From assembly GCF_000801105.2 (NCBI RefSeq), contig NC_079516.1:31640790-31704789 (forward strand): DNA of 64,000 nt. The letters run 5' to 3'. Positions within the stretch are counted from its first letter, which is position 1; each line of letters begins with the position of its first letter. The translations under genes were made by a program, and so were the position numbers. The stretch is from Raphanus sativus (lineage: Eukaryota; Streptophyta; Magnoliopsida; Brassicales; Brassicaceae). Under the pieces are notes generated by a model that saw only the letters and a list, made by a program, of their open reading frames with translations, was not told the DNA's origin and searched no databases. Below, piece by piece: positions 31,937 through 43,368 of this stretch.

Positions 31937-34900
31937 CTAATGATAGTATTTCTTCTGATTTGTGGCATCGCACGATCTGATTTCGGGTACTCCGGTTCGT
32001 ACCTTCAGGAGCTTATAGACGCCAGGTCGTACCACGTGGATAATCCGGTAAGGACCTTCCCAATTGGTCTCTAGTTTCCCAGCATCTGGTTTCTTGGTTC
32101 CTTCGAAAACCTTCCTAAGTACTAGGTCACCTACAACGAATTGTCGAGACCTGACTTTGGAATTGTAATGTCGGGCCATTGCTTGCTGATAGTTTTAAAT
32201 GCGAAGCAAGACTCGGTCTCATCGTTCCTCGATTAAGTCGAGGCTATCTGATAAGAGCTAGTCATTAGCTTCGGGATCAGACGTACAGAGCTCCCATCAG
32301 AGTCTCCCAGTGGAGGTTTCCGCCGGAACGACAGTTTTCATCTCGTAAGCTAAAGAGAAAGGGGTTTCCTCTGTAGCCTTTCTTGGGGTGGTTCGACATG
32401 CCCAAAGTACTTCATGTATCTTTTCAGACCAGGTTTTCTTGTTGGTTCTGAGGCATTTCTTGAGGTTTGCTAATATTGACTTATTAGCAGCCTTCATCTG
32501 ACCGTTACCTTGAGGTCGTCGAGGTGTTGAGAAGGTAAGGCGGATATTCCAGTTGTCGCAAAATGCTTTGAAGTCGCGAGAAATGAACTGTCCTCCAATG
32601 TCGGTTACGATCTCATACGGGACGTCGTGGCGGCAGACAATGTCTTTCCACACAAATCCTTCGACTTCGAATCTAGTTATCTGTTGGAAAGCTTCAGCCT
32701 CTATCCACTTTGTGAAGTAGTCTGTCAAGACCAAGAGGAAGCGTAGGTTCTGCCTTCCCCTTCCTGACGTATGAGTGGTCCTACAATGTCCATGGACCAC
32801 CTCATGAACGGAGCGGATATTGAGGATAGTTTTTCCGCATGCTGATGTATAATCGGTGCATGCCTTTGGCATTTATCACATGAAGAGGAGTAAACCTCGC
32901 AGTCAGCGATCATGGTGGGCCATAAATAGCCCTGTCTTTTGATTCGGATAGCTAGAGCTCTGCCCCCAGAGTGGTTTCCACAGGAGCCGTCGTGCATTTC
33001 TTTCATAAGATTGATAGCATCGAGGCCATGGACGCATTTTAGGTAAGGTCCGGAAATGCTTCGTTTATGGAGGGCTGACTCGATTATGCAAAATCTTGCG
33101 CTTAATGCTTTGAGTTTTCGGGCCTCCCACTTATTGGGGGGGGGGATCTTACCCTCCAAGATGTACTTCATGATTGGTATTCTCCAATCCTCTCTCCCAA
33201 TGATTTTGTCATGAAGAGATGAGGGCGGTTCTTGTTCAGGTCCCTGAGTGTCGTGACCTGATGTCTTATTGCCCCCGGAGATATTGATCGGATTAGGCTC
33301 AAGGAGTCTGAATTCTGAGGAATATCTCCAGTTCTGGTGTTGTTCTCCGGAGTCTAGGTCATTTCTTCGGATGCGCTTTCAAAAGCAGAACGACTCCTGG
33401 TCCTGGCTGCATAGACAGGTGAATCCGAGGTCTGGATCTTGCCCCCGGAGGTATGCTTTTTAAAGCTACGAATTCTGGTTTTTGGGAACCAGTACGTTGT
33501 AAGAACTAGGGTTGCTACCGTCTGGGGGTAGCTACCTTCCGTTTGCTCTTTCGGCTTGCTATCGATCTCAGCTTTGGTAGCTATGTCGATACTTGGCTTT
33601 TCGATTCCCTCTACGGGAATGATCCGTTTTACGAGGGGATCTGATGTTGACGCTAGAGCAGCCAGCGCGTCTGCTGAGGAGTTCTCTCCTCGTGGGATCC
33701 TCGTTAGTTCAAATCTATTGAACTGCTTAGTGAGGTTCCGGACAACTTCTAGGTATGCCCCCATTCTTTCGTCCCTTGTTTCATACTCGCCGTGGAATTG
33801 GCTAGCTACTAGCTGTGAATCACTATAAGCGTTCAGCTCTCGAATTCCGAGGCTTAGGGCGAGTTTTAATCCTGCAATTAATGCTTCGTATTCAGCCTCG
33901 TTATTAGAAGTGCTGAATCCGAGCCTGTAGGATTGTTGGATGGTTTCTCCAGCTGAGGAGGTCAGCCTTAGACCGACGCCGGAACCTTGTCTTGGCGAGG
34001 CTCGTCAATGTACAGACTCCACTTCGGAGCTTCCGTTTCCAAGTCTAGTTGTTCGGAAGCTAGCTCAATTATGAAATCGGCAAGGACCTGAGCTTTTGCT
34101 GTTGCTCGAGGTCTATTCTCGATATCGTATTCACTGAGCTCTATTGCCCATTTAGCTAATCGTCATGATTGGCTAGGGCTGTGCAAAATTGTTCGCAATG
34201 GTTGTGAAGTCATTACGACGATTGAGTGCGATTGGAAATAAGGTCACAATTTTCTGGCAGCTGTTACGACAGCTAGAGCTAGTTTTTCCATAGTAGGGTA
34301 TCTAGTTTCGGCGTCTATCAGACTCTTGCTGGTATAATAGACAGGTCTTTGTTCGTTTTGCTCTTCTTGTACCAGCACACCACTAACTGCAGCGGTTGAT
34401 ACGGCGAGGTAAAGATATAGCGGTTTTCCCATACTGGTTTAACCAGGATCGGAGGTTCGGAGAAGTAAGCTTTCAATTGTTTGAAGGTTTCCTCGCACTT
34501 TTCGTCCCATAAGAACTTCTTATTATTTTTTAGAAGTTTATAGAATGGGAGGCACTTATCGGTGGACCTGGATATGAATCGATTTAATGCTGCGATTCGT
34601 CCAGTCAATCTCTGTACCTCTCTGGTTGTCTTAGGTGACGGCATTTACAGAAAGGTAGCTATCTGTTTCGGGTTGGCTTCCATGCCTCTTTCGGTTACGA
34701 GGTAGCCCAGAAACTCGCTTGAAGGTACCCCGAAGGTGCGCTTAGCAGGGTTGAGCTTCATATCGTATTTGTTGAGGATATCGAAGCATTCCTTAGGTGA
34801 GAAATGTGGTTTTCTCCAATTGAGGATTTGACTAGCATATCATCAATATAGACCTCCATGGTTTTCCCGAGCTGGCCAGCGAACATTTTATTCACTAGCC

Positions 34901-35465
34901 TTTGATAGGTAGCTGCTGCATTTTTTAAATCGAATGGCATGACCTTATAGCAATAGGTCCCTCATTCAGTTATGAATGCGGTTTTCTCTTGATCGTCGAG
35001 ATCCATCATGATTTGATTGTACCCTGAAAAGGCATCCATGAAGGACAGGAGCTGGTGGCCAGCAGTGGCCTCGACCAAACGATCGATGTGAGGTAACGGG
35101 AAGCTGTCTTTGGGACAAGCTTTATTTAGGTCGGTGAAATCTACGCAGATTCTCCATTTCCCGTTCTTCTTTTTTACAACTACTGGATTAGCTAGCCAGT
35201 CTGGGTAATGGACCTCACGAATGGACCAAGCTTTCGTAAGTCGGTCAACCTCGTCGTTAACAGCTTGAGCCTTTTCTAGGCCTAGCTTGCGACGCTTTTG
35301 TTTGATCGGTTTGAAAGTGGGGTCTACATTAAGCTTGTGAGTAGTAACGTCGGCGTTTATACCCTTCATGTCACTGGTGGTCCATGCAAAGGTTCCGACG
35401 TTGCTTTTTAGAAAGTCGATGAGCTCCTTCTTAGTCTCGAGAGGTAGCTCGAATCCGATACTCAC
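31937..35465 (-). pseudogene. pol: Pol of H, heavily broken
   Basis: From right to left it shows RT (35465-34962, then 34940-34758 with VYIDDMLVKS), degenerate RNase H (34644-34244), archaeal-type RNase H (around 33354-34030), integrase HHCC (33171-32725), core (32872-32297) and C-terminus (32179-31937). At least six frame breaks or stops separate these blocks. In the core the expected catalytic Glu is Lys ([10 protein letters not shown], against GNGQAEAANK in D), and TDNGGQ has become TDIGGQ. This copy cannot make an active polymerase or integrase, although its LTRs say it moved recently. Confidence 0.9.
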
Positions 35466-35560
35466 TTGCTTTTAGGATTTGAGTCGTCGATACTAACTTG
35501 CTCGGTGAGGTTCTTAGGGGGACCTCGAATATTCTGTTGTATCTCACGACCCTCCTGGAT

Positions 35561-35572
35561 CTGTAATTGCTA
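35561..35572 (-). promoter_or_regulatory. Candidate stop-codon readthrough signal, H
   Basis: On the minus strand UAG-CAA-UUA-CAG (UAG at 35572-35570), preceded by CAA, in the same place as in D. Downstream, H has CGA where D has the extra TGA. Confidence 0.65.
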
Positions 35573-37993
35573 TTGGGGTGATTCTTTGAGAATTTCGAAT
35601 CCTCCCTGGTAACAGATCCTGGAGATCTTTTGGTTACCATGCACGGTAGATCTCCCTTCAGGTGTCGGGAATTTCACACATTGGTGATAAGTTGAAGCTA
35701 CTGTTTCATCTTATGGATCCAAGGTCTTCCTAGGATCGCGTGAAACGGGGAAGGTCTGTCGATGACTACGAAATTCATCATTTTCATGATTCCGCCAGCT
35801 ATAGTTAGGAGCTTAATAGTTCCCAATGAGGTAGCTGTTTCTTCGGAAAAGCCTATGAGGCTAGCTTTCTGGTCGACGATTTCGTACCCATCTATTTCAG
35901 GAGACCTTTCTCGTTTCAGGAGACCTTTCTCGTTTCGGTGAGGTATCTCTGGGACCTCTTTTCGGGTAGGGCTGTGGTTTCTTGAGGTCCAAGCCCTTTA
36001 TTTCTCTGGCAGCAAATTTAACTGCCAGTTGTCGTTGGAGGTCCCAACATTTCTCGGTTGCGTGCCCTTTCCGATCATGGTAAGAGCAATGTTTGTTCTC
36101 ATCATGTCCTTTTTACCAAGGGGTTTTATTTGCTGCGGCGACAGGTTTTCCTTCCTTATCTTCCTAGATTGCATAGGAGTGTTCCCCCTGGGTCTGATTA
36201 TTTCGAGAGTTCCTCTTTTTATGAGGTCCTCTTGCTTCCGAGGTTTCGTTTTTCGAATGACTGGGATTTTTTGTGGAGTTTATCCAGTGCAGCTGTTTCC
36301 TCTTCCAGGTTAACATATTTGGAGGCTCTATGAAGAGCATCGTCGATAGTTGGGGGATGATTGAGCGTTAGCTCCGACCAAAGTTCTGATTTATACCAGA
36401 GACCTCTCCTGAGAGCCTCGATGGCAACTAGATCATTGGGGTTCGAGAGCTTAGTTCTTACTTCTCTGAATTTTTTGATGTAGGCTCGTAGCGAGTCTCT
36501 CACTCTTTGTTTAATTTTCCAGAGGTCAGCCTCGGATGCTTGCTTTTAGGATGTGAGTCGAGTATTGCTTCATGAAGGCATTACTTAACTGGTCGAAACT
36601 GTCTATCGAATTTGGTTCAAGACCAGAGAACCATTTGAGGGCTGTTCCGACCAGGTTTTCGGCGAATGTCCTGCAATAACCTGCATCACATTCTTCTTTC
36701 GTGAAGTGAGCCTTCACGATAGCTAGCCGGAAGGCTCTTAGGTAGGCCTTCGGGTCCAAGGTCCCGTTGTATTCGGGGATCTTAATTTTTCGGGTATCTC
36801 TTACGTAAGAGCTGGCAATTCTGTCAGTGAAAGGACTTCCACAGGTATCCTCAATCAAGCTCTCGATTTCGGGAGCTGAGCTCGTTGCCTTGTGGACTTG
36901 AGCTCCCAATTTTTGGAGAGCTGCGTGAGTTCGCTCCATATATCTGCGAACAGCCTCAGGTCCCTCTAAAGGAAGGACAGTCGGGTCATCATTAGGTACC
37001 TGACGGACAGGTCCCTGATGAAATCGTGTTCGATCATTCTCCCAGTCGCTTGGTGGGCTGTCTTACCCACCAGCCCTTGGGTTATTTTGACGAGTCGGGT
37101 TTGTGTGGCGAGCTGAAGGATCAGCATCCGTCCTTTCATCCGGGTTCGTGTTTAGGTTTCTGGCCTGAAACGCCGGAGCTAATGTTCTGCCCCCGGACGG
37201 ATTGGATACTCCTTCTCCCAACCTAATGCTAGGTGGTGGAGGAGGTAAGCGAGCACTTCGACCAGTAACCTGATCGGATAAAGAGCTAGTTGATGCTAGG
37301 TTGCTTCCCATAGCGCTGGTGAGGGGTGGACTAAACACAGGCGATGTCCTATCACGAGGCGTTTGGAAAGCAGGTCCCTGTTCTCCTGAACCGGTGTTAT
37401 CAAGAGAAAAGTCTAGATGTCCTCGAGGGAACGAGGGGTCAGTTATTCGATCCCGGAAGGTAACTCCCGAGCCCTGACGTTGCGGTGGTTGGGTTGTTGC
37501 GGTTAGAGATCTAGTGACCTCTTCGAATCGTTGCTGCCGAGCGGCTAGCTGTTGCATTGTACGCTCACCTTCTTGAGCTTTTTCTACCAGCTGCATCATC
37601 ATGCGACAGATCTCAGAGAGCTAAGCCTTCGTCTGGTTCGGAGCAGGTTGGTGCTGAGGGGTAACGAGGGCTGGGAGCCCTGGATCGATCCCACTGGAGG
37701 TTCTCGTGTTGGCTGCTCCAGCACTGTTCATCGAGATACTGTTCATCGAGATACTGTTCATCGAGATACTGTTCATCCGAGTACTGTTCATCCGAGTACT
37801 GTTCATCCGAGTACTGTTCACCCGAGTACTGTTCATCCGAGTACTGTTCATCGAGATACTGTTCATCGAGATACTGTTCATCGAGATACTGTTCATCGAG
37901 ATACTGTTCTTCCAGTACTGTTCATCCGAGTACTGTTCATCGGGATACTGTTCATCGGTTAGATGAATTTGTTGTCTGATCGACTGGATTCAT
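35573..37993 (-). pseudogene. gag-pro: Gag-protease of H, heavily broken
   Basis: The start at 37993 (MNPVDQTTNSS) matches D, but a TGA appears after 13 codons at the edge of the 15-bp repeat array. Recognisable blocks follow: 37602-37063 (VTFRDRITDPSFPRG), 36939-36526 (KAYLRAFRLA, GTALKWFSGLE), 36503-36219 (LRRGLWYKSELW), and a decayed knuckle and protease region at about 36100-35640. Confidence 0.88.
37731..37965. repeat. 15-bp minisatellite in the gag leader of H
   Basis: About 15-16 units of ctgttcatcNgagNa. Two unit types occur in blocks: cgagata (3), ccgagta (5, one variant), cgagata (4), then mixed units including one of 14 bp. On the minus strand most units read Met-Asn-Ser-(Ile/Thr)-(Ser/Arg). 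D has no such array at the same place. Confidence 0.92.
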
Positions 37994-38029
37994 CCTTAAG
38001 TTGGAGTAAGGGATTCCATTGTTTCTTCT

Positions 38030-38044
38030 CCACAGACGGCGCCA
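38030..38044 (-). other. Primer-binding site of H
   Basis: TGGCGCCGTCTGTGG on the minus strand, two bases inside the 5' LTR. It is identical to that of D. Confidence 0.75.
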
Positions 38045-38046
38045 AT

Positions 38047-38613
38047 TGTGAGGGATTAAACTCACCTCCTGATTTTAGGTCAGGTTTATAGTTTAGAAAA
38101 GGATTAGGAAAAGATAATCGTGGGCTGAATCCCGTAAGAACTTGTAGAATGAATGATGATTTTATTAATGATTTTTGGTAAGAAATGTTTACAAGTGATG
38201 TTTATAATGTTTACAACGAAAGAATTAAATGATTGAGAGCTTGTATGTAAAAATGGGTTCCAATCCCTTTTTCTTGATTGATTTTCTCTTTAAATAGCCC
38301 CAGGTTCCGTCAGTTGCTACCAACAGGTTCCCGAGATCCCCTCCGTGATTTGAGGGATTTGTAACAGCTTCCCTTTGACCGGGTCCTGCGCCTATTTATT
38401 TGTCCACGAGCTACCTCTTTGACCGGGTCCTGCGCCTGTTTACTTGTCAACGAGCTGCCTCTTTTCCTTGACCTCTCTGATGAACATCTCCAGCTCACAG
38501 CCTCCGGATCTGACTTAGCTGTTTTGAAGATTGAATTCATGATGGGCCTTTTTCGGCCCGTTATCATTTCTCATTGTCTATCACTAGCTAGGGGGTCATA
38601 TTTGGGCCCAACA
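38047..38613 (-). repeat. 5' LTR of H (right copy)
   Basis: 567 bp. It differs from the left copy by one T/C at the gagatc(t/c)cctcc site and one at gggc(t/c)ttttt. Confidence 0.95.
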
Positions 38614-38618
38614 GTCCA

Positions 38619-38970
38619 TCCCTCTCGTATTATTAGCCCTTTCAAGGATCCACCCCTTACAACACGTCTACAAGCCTATCTAGACGGCCCCCGTATTCTA
38701 AATATACGAAATGTGTTCAGCAAGGGCTGTACCCCCGAGGTATTGATCCCACAAGAGGATCCCGATCCTAGACCCTAAAACTCCGCCCAGGAGATCGTGC
38801 TCAAAGGTCTTACGAACCATTCCGAACGAAAGACGAACAAAGTGAAAGGCAACAAAAGCAAAGGATATTATTCAACAATAAAATTCAAGGGACAAGAAAA
38901 GCATATCAAAAACATTTTCTTAGCAAGGACGGACCGCCCAAGGCCGTTATTACAAAAGTTCGGATATCTT
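38619..38970. other. K spacer, part 3
   Basis: No gene. It continues the K 3' untranslated region up to the end of its antisense gene. Confidence 0.5.
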
Positions 38971-40802
38971 CTAAGACCTGCCGCGCCTAGATGAAGGAAT
39001 AGCTGGTTCATCTTCAAAGGAGGGAGGTTCAGTACCCTCGAGTTCCGCTTCAGCCAAAACCACCGTCTTGTACTGAGAGAAATCCTTGTGCAAGTTCCAT
39101 TTCTGGGCCTGCCCTTTGAGCCACTCTCTCATTACTTCCCAACGGGCGATGATCCTTGCACCGTTCACAGCCATGGTCATCATATTTTTTGAAGTCTCCG
39201 CCTCCGTTCAAAGTTTAACGATAGTCTCCTCCAGCTCCTGCTTCTCTCGGCTCAATTGAAGCGATTCAGCTGAAGCAATTTCTACTGAACCCTCGATGGG
39301 CCGAACCTTTGCTTGAAGATCCCTCAGCTCCAGTTCCTTCGCAACACGCCTACTCTTCTCCTTAGACAATTGATGGTATAATTCTGAAACCTCATCTCGA
39401 TTCATTGATGAACCCTCCTCCAATATTCGGTCCTTCAGATGATGCAAATCAGAACGGACCTGCGTAGGAAAACAAGTCTCATAAACTGCGGACTCATAAT
39501 ACAAGGTCCTATCCATATCTCACCTGAAGGAGTTTGCCCTGAACCTGCTGAATAATCCCAGAGGAGTCCTTGTCCGAGGGAAGAGCCTGCATCCTCGCGA
39601 ATACGTTGGCATTCAAATCAGCCAGCACGTCAGACAACCCTCCGGATGAGTATCCAGTCAGCGACGGTCGCTGTGAACGCGTGCTTACACCTTCCCTAGG
39701 CCTGCCGCCTCGTGATGGAGAGGAATCGCCATCCCTCATTATCATCCTACGCTTGTTACCAACAGTCGCGGCTCCATCATCCAAAGCATTCCTGCTGGAT
39801 GAGTCCCTTCTTGCCGATATGGCATCCGTGGCCTTCTTAAAAGCCACCATCGGATCTTCAGGATCTCCTTCCCTTTTTTCTTCTGAAAATAGATATTCCG
39901 CGAGTTATTATGTGAGAGAGGGATACCTGTAGGTCACAAAGAAATAACTTACCCCATAGCTTGCTACGGCGCAGGACCTCCAGACTGAGAAGATGGGTCA
40001 CGCGGCGTTGCTCAAGGGGAAGCTTCCGTACCTGAAGAACATTGCGTTCGCCCTCGACGGGAGCTGAGTTAGTTCCCTCTAAAAAAAAGAGGGGGAATGC
40101 AAATAATATAGATTCCATCATCGAAACCCGTGAGAAAGAGCGTCTACTAAAACCACTTACCTACGAAGTTCCACCGATAATGGGATCCTGGGAGAGTCAT
40201 AAAAACATATCTCTCTGGCCATTTCTTCACAAAAGCCAATCCATTTCGATCAGTCTTGGGAAGCTCCTCGACTATGGGAAGCCCCGATCTCGGACGGAGA
40301 TGAAAACGCCCATCGTGCCCATTGATCGGAGCCAGATGATAAGCAAAAAGTACTTCATTAACTCCGAAAGCCAGATCTTCTTCATCTCCAAGGTTTTGGA
40401 TAGCTATGAGGATGCGCCAAGCTCGAGGATTAAGCTGAGATGGAGAAATATGGAAGTAGCTGCAGAGACTCGATATCAACGATGGTATGTCACCTCTGAA
40501 GCCCGATTCAAAGAAAGCCTCATAGATAGCAATCTCCTCGAGCATACCACCGGAAGCCCGCTCTGACAGTCTGGGAACGCAAAGAACGACAGAAGAAGAA
40601 GCGAATACCTTTTTCACCAATCGCATAACTCGTCCTCCCTAACCGTTGATGCGGGACTCACTTGCGGAGATCCTGAAGAAACAAACGACATGGGAGCTGG
40701 GCTCAAAGGATTTCCCACGTCTGTGTCATGGCGTGACGGTGGGCTGCTGGATCCGGATGACAAGGAGTTCGCTCTCTTCTCCAATTCGTTCATTTCTGCC
40801 AT
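38971..40802 (-). CDS. Antisense extra gene of K, spliced
   Basis: Start MAEMNELE at 40802, 73 bp after a TATA box. The core domain is in 40626-40147 (EEIAIYEAFFESGFRGDIPSL, in pieces; YFHISPSQLNP; ending ERYVFMTL). A phase-1 intron (40079-40160, GTAAGT..TTTTTAG) joins it to EGTNSAPVEGE. Later blocks are 39850-39509 (basic, Ser-rich) and 39516-38971 (Glu/Lys/Arg-rich coiled coil). The N-terminal segment and the core are in different frames, as also in M, so either a small frame break is shared or my first exon is incomplete. It is the closest relative of the M gene. Confidence 0.7.
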
Positions 40803-40874
40803 TAAAAAGCTTCGGGAGTTGGCACGAGAAATGGCAAGATTCGGGATTAAGGAGACGTTACACGAAGATGAGAG

Positions 40875-40884
40875 TATATATATA
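40875..40884 (-). promoter_or_regulatory. TATA box of the K antisense gene
   Basis: TATATATATA, 73-82 bp upstream of the ATG at 40802. M has the same box, spacing and flanking ACTCTC/GTCTTCG sequence. Confidence 0.6.
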
Positions 40885-41246
40885 CAAAAAGATAGAGAGC
40901 CGTTGGGAGTTCTTCTCGGAAAATCCGCCGATCCGGAATCTCGGAGTTCCCAAGACTGGGCTCGGGAAATTCAAATTCAAACGAACCCCGCTACCCAGAT
41001 CTCTTGGAGTAAAGACGCGATCCTCGAAAGGAAAGTGAGATCCAAGAATGAAGATTATAGTAGTTATGGACGATCCGAAGGATCTTTTAGCAATTGGGTC
41101 GAGAAAATTAAAAGCCGTCTTGAATCATAGTTTCCAGTTAAGGTCCCGGACTGACCCACTGCGAGAAGAAAAGATACCCAAGAGAAAACTACTAAGGCTC
41201 TGGAAATACATGTTATCCCTTGTTTTCCACGAGCAAATCAATGAAT

Positions 41247-41318
41247 AAGGGGCAAACTGTTGGGGAAAAAATATCCAGATATAAGTTTTCTCCAGCTTCC
41301 GGATAGGTCCTCGACTTC
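41247..41318 (+). repeat. Purine tract and 61-bp stub of the K 3' LTR
   Basis: aaggggcaaac (41247-41257) then tgttggggaaaaaatatcc, as in L1 and M. The match to those LTRs ends at 41318, where C reverse transcriptase begins in the opposite direction. Confidence 0.8.
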
Positions 41319-43363
41319 TAGAAGTTTCATTATCTCTTTCTTTACAACATCTTTCAGATTTGGGTTTAACCTCCTCTGATGTTCTACAGAAGTCATCGAT
41401 TCATCTTCCAGGTGTATTCTATGCATGCACAGATCAGGTTAAATGCCAGGTATGTCAGCTAGAGAATAACATAATGCCTTACGATATTTTCTCAGTTCAC
41501 ACAAAAGCAGAGTAGTCTCGGCATTGTTCAGGTCAGCATTCACAATGACAGGGTATGTAGAATTGGGTCCAAGAAATGCATACCTGAGTCCCTTAGGAAG
41601 GGATTTGAGCTCTACCTTTGGAGCTTTCAGCTCGCTCCATGAGTCATCGGTCTGAGCTGCCGGAACAGACGGGTTCTGAGGCGCGGTTGTTCCAGCCGAT
41701 TTGATGGACTCGCTGTTCTCCCCCATACTTAGATTTGCCACCATCCTTTCAATACTCCTGGCTGAATCCAGGAACTTGGCATAGGCATCAGCATCAACAC
41801 TCTCTAAGCTCTGCTCGGCTTCAGCTCTGACTAAGGCGAGTTGAAGAGGATCATCGGTGAGAATCTCCTCAATCATTCCCTCATGCGGCTCTAGCGGATC
41901 ACCATCTTCTTGGACAGTGAAGGTTTGTCCATCCAACATCGGCTTCTTGAGCATCTGGTTCATCTCAAACTTCATCACAATATCTCCAAGATGGAGATCA
42001 ATCTTTCCTTGTCGGACATCAATGATAGCTCCAACAGTGCATAGGAATGGTCTGCCCAGGATCAGGGGATCCTTTGACTCCTCCTCGAGTTCCAGAACAA
42101 CAAAATCGGCAGGGACCAGTGTGTTCCCAACCAAAACTTGAAGATCTTCAAGGATCCCAACTGGAGACTTCACAGATCGATCAGCAAACACTAGGGACAT
42201 CCTGGTAGGCTTGAAGTCCGTGTATCCAAGGCGCTTAGCCACATAATAGGGCAGGAGGTTTATGCTTGACCCTAGATCGACCAGTGAGCATGAGAAAACC
42301 GTTCTCCCAATCTGAACCGAGAGGACAAATTTTCCCGGATCACCCAGTTTCTTGATCCTTTTGTTCTGGAGCACTGCACTGCACTCCTTAGAGACAATCA
42401 TGAACTCGCTGTCATCAGATATCTTCCCAGAGATAAGTCCCTTCACAAAGCTACGCATGGATGGTATCATCTGGATCGCACTCATCAGAGGAAGCTTGAC
42501 AGTTAGGTCTTCCAGCATCTTCCTGCACTTCATCTCCTCCTTATCCTTCCGTGTAACCTTAGCCGAAACAGGGTAGGGTACTTTTGGTACATACTGACGA
42601 GCAGGGGAAGGTGCTGCAGTCGGTGGAACAACCCCAGCGGGTCGCTCTGCATCAGTCGGAACAGTCTCAGTAGGTTGTTCTGCCTCTTCCTCATCTGTGG
42701 GTACAGCTTCAGGCGGTTGATCCGACTCCTTCTGCTTCCCTTTCTCGGCCGATGTGAATCTTCTGGGGTCCAGATCAGGCAGTTGCTTTCCACTCCTTAG
42801 ACCCACTGCATTGCACTCCTTAGGGTTCTTATCTGTTTTTCCAGGGAGAGTTCCTTGCTGTCTCTTCACACTCTCAGCAGTCTGAGCAATCTGAATATCC
42901 ATCTGTCTCATATGGCTTAAGACATTGTCATACTTGGCACTCAGGTCATTGAACATATGATTCATCCTGGTATTGATGTCGTTGGTGACCTGGTTAAGTC
43001 TTTTCCCTGGATCTGCTGACCTTGGAGCAGTTGGCTCATCATATTTGTGAGGCTCTTCATATCATCATGCGGAGCAGTCTGAGCCGGTTGTGCAGCCTGC
43101 TGATTAACCGGCTGTTTCTGGCTGTGGAACTGGGCATTCTGAGATGGGCTGAGGACAAAGGTTCTTCCCTGATAGCCATAAGGCCTTTGGTATCCACTGT
43201 TCTGACCCTGATTGCCTTGAGCATTATCGTCTGGTTTAGGGTTGTTGAACAGGTGGGGATTGTTCCTCACGTAAGGGTTTGGGGGATAGTTCTTGAACTG
43301 CCATCCTTGCCCATTCACATAGCTCACTTCATGCTGATCCTCAGCCGACTGATCTGCCTCTGA
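41319..43363 (-). pseudogene. gag-pro-pol: Gag C-terminus, protease and start of RT of element C
   Basis: On the minus strand: gag tail (43363-42962, Gln/Asn/Pro-rich), a frame break, then 42965-41439 with the protease motif SLVDLGSSINLLP (DLG in place of DTG, usual in Athila as I recall) and LILGRPFL. It ends at LRKYRKALCYSLADIPGI followed by a stop. The RT N-terminus continues in 41426-41319 (HRIHLED, RRLNPNLKDVVKKE) and is cut off at the K junction. The remaining pol is absent. Confidence 0.88.
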
Positions 43364-43368
43364 TGTAC

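Larger units (their letters stand above)
29891..38613 (-). mobile_element. Element H: very young Tat insertion with a ruined coding region
   Basis: Two 567-bp LTRs differ at only two sites by eye. The duplication GTCCA is at 29886-29890 and 38614-38618. On the minus strand it reads LTR, primer site, gag-protease, pol, spacer repeats, a short remnant of the antisense gene, purine tract, LTR. It belongs to the same group as D. All coding parts are present but broken by many stops and frameshifts, and most of the antisense gene is deleted. Confidence 0.96.
16216..41318 (+). mobile_element. Element K: Tat-lineage, truncated at both ends, holds D and H
   Basis: Pieces in order: integrase 3' part (16216-16985), spacer (16986-17545, 29036-29890, 38619-38970), antisense gene (38971-40802), purine tract and the first 61 bp of the 3' LTR (41258-41318). 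The D and H duplications (AGGCC, GTCCA) show that the three spacer pieces were once continuous. Neither outer end is an LTR terminus, so both are deletion or recombination points. The family is that of L1 and M by LTR start and antisense gene. Confidence 0.8.

Noticed and set aside
37731..37965. Possible CRISPR-like array
   Set aside because: Units are contiguous 15-mers with no spacers, in a plant retroelement.
37706..37966. Plus-strand ORF of LFIEILFIRV repeats, looking like a membrane peptide
   Set aside because: It is the other strand of the 15-bp minisatellite; any 15-bp repeat without stops gives such an ORF.
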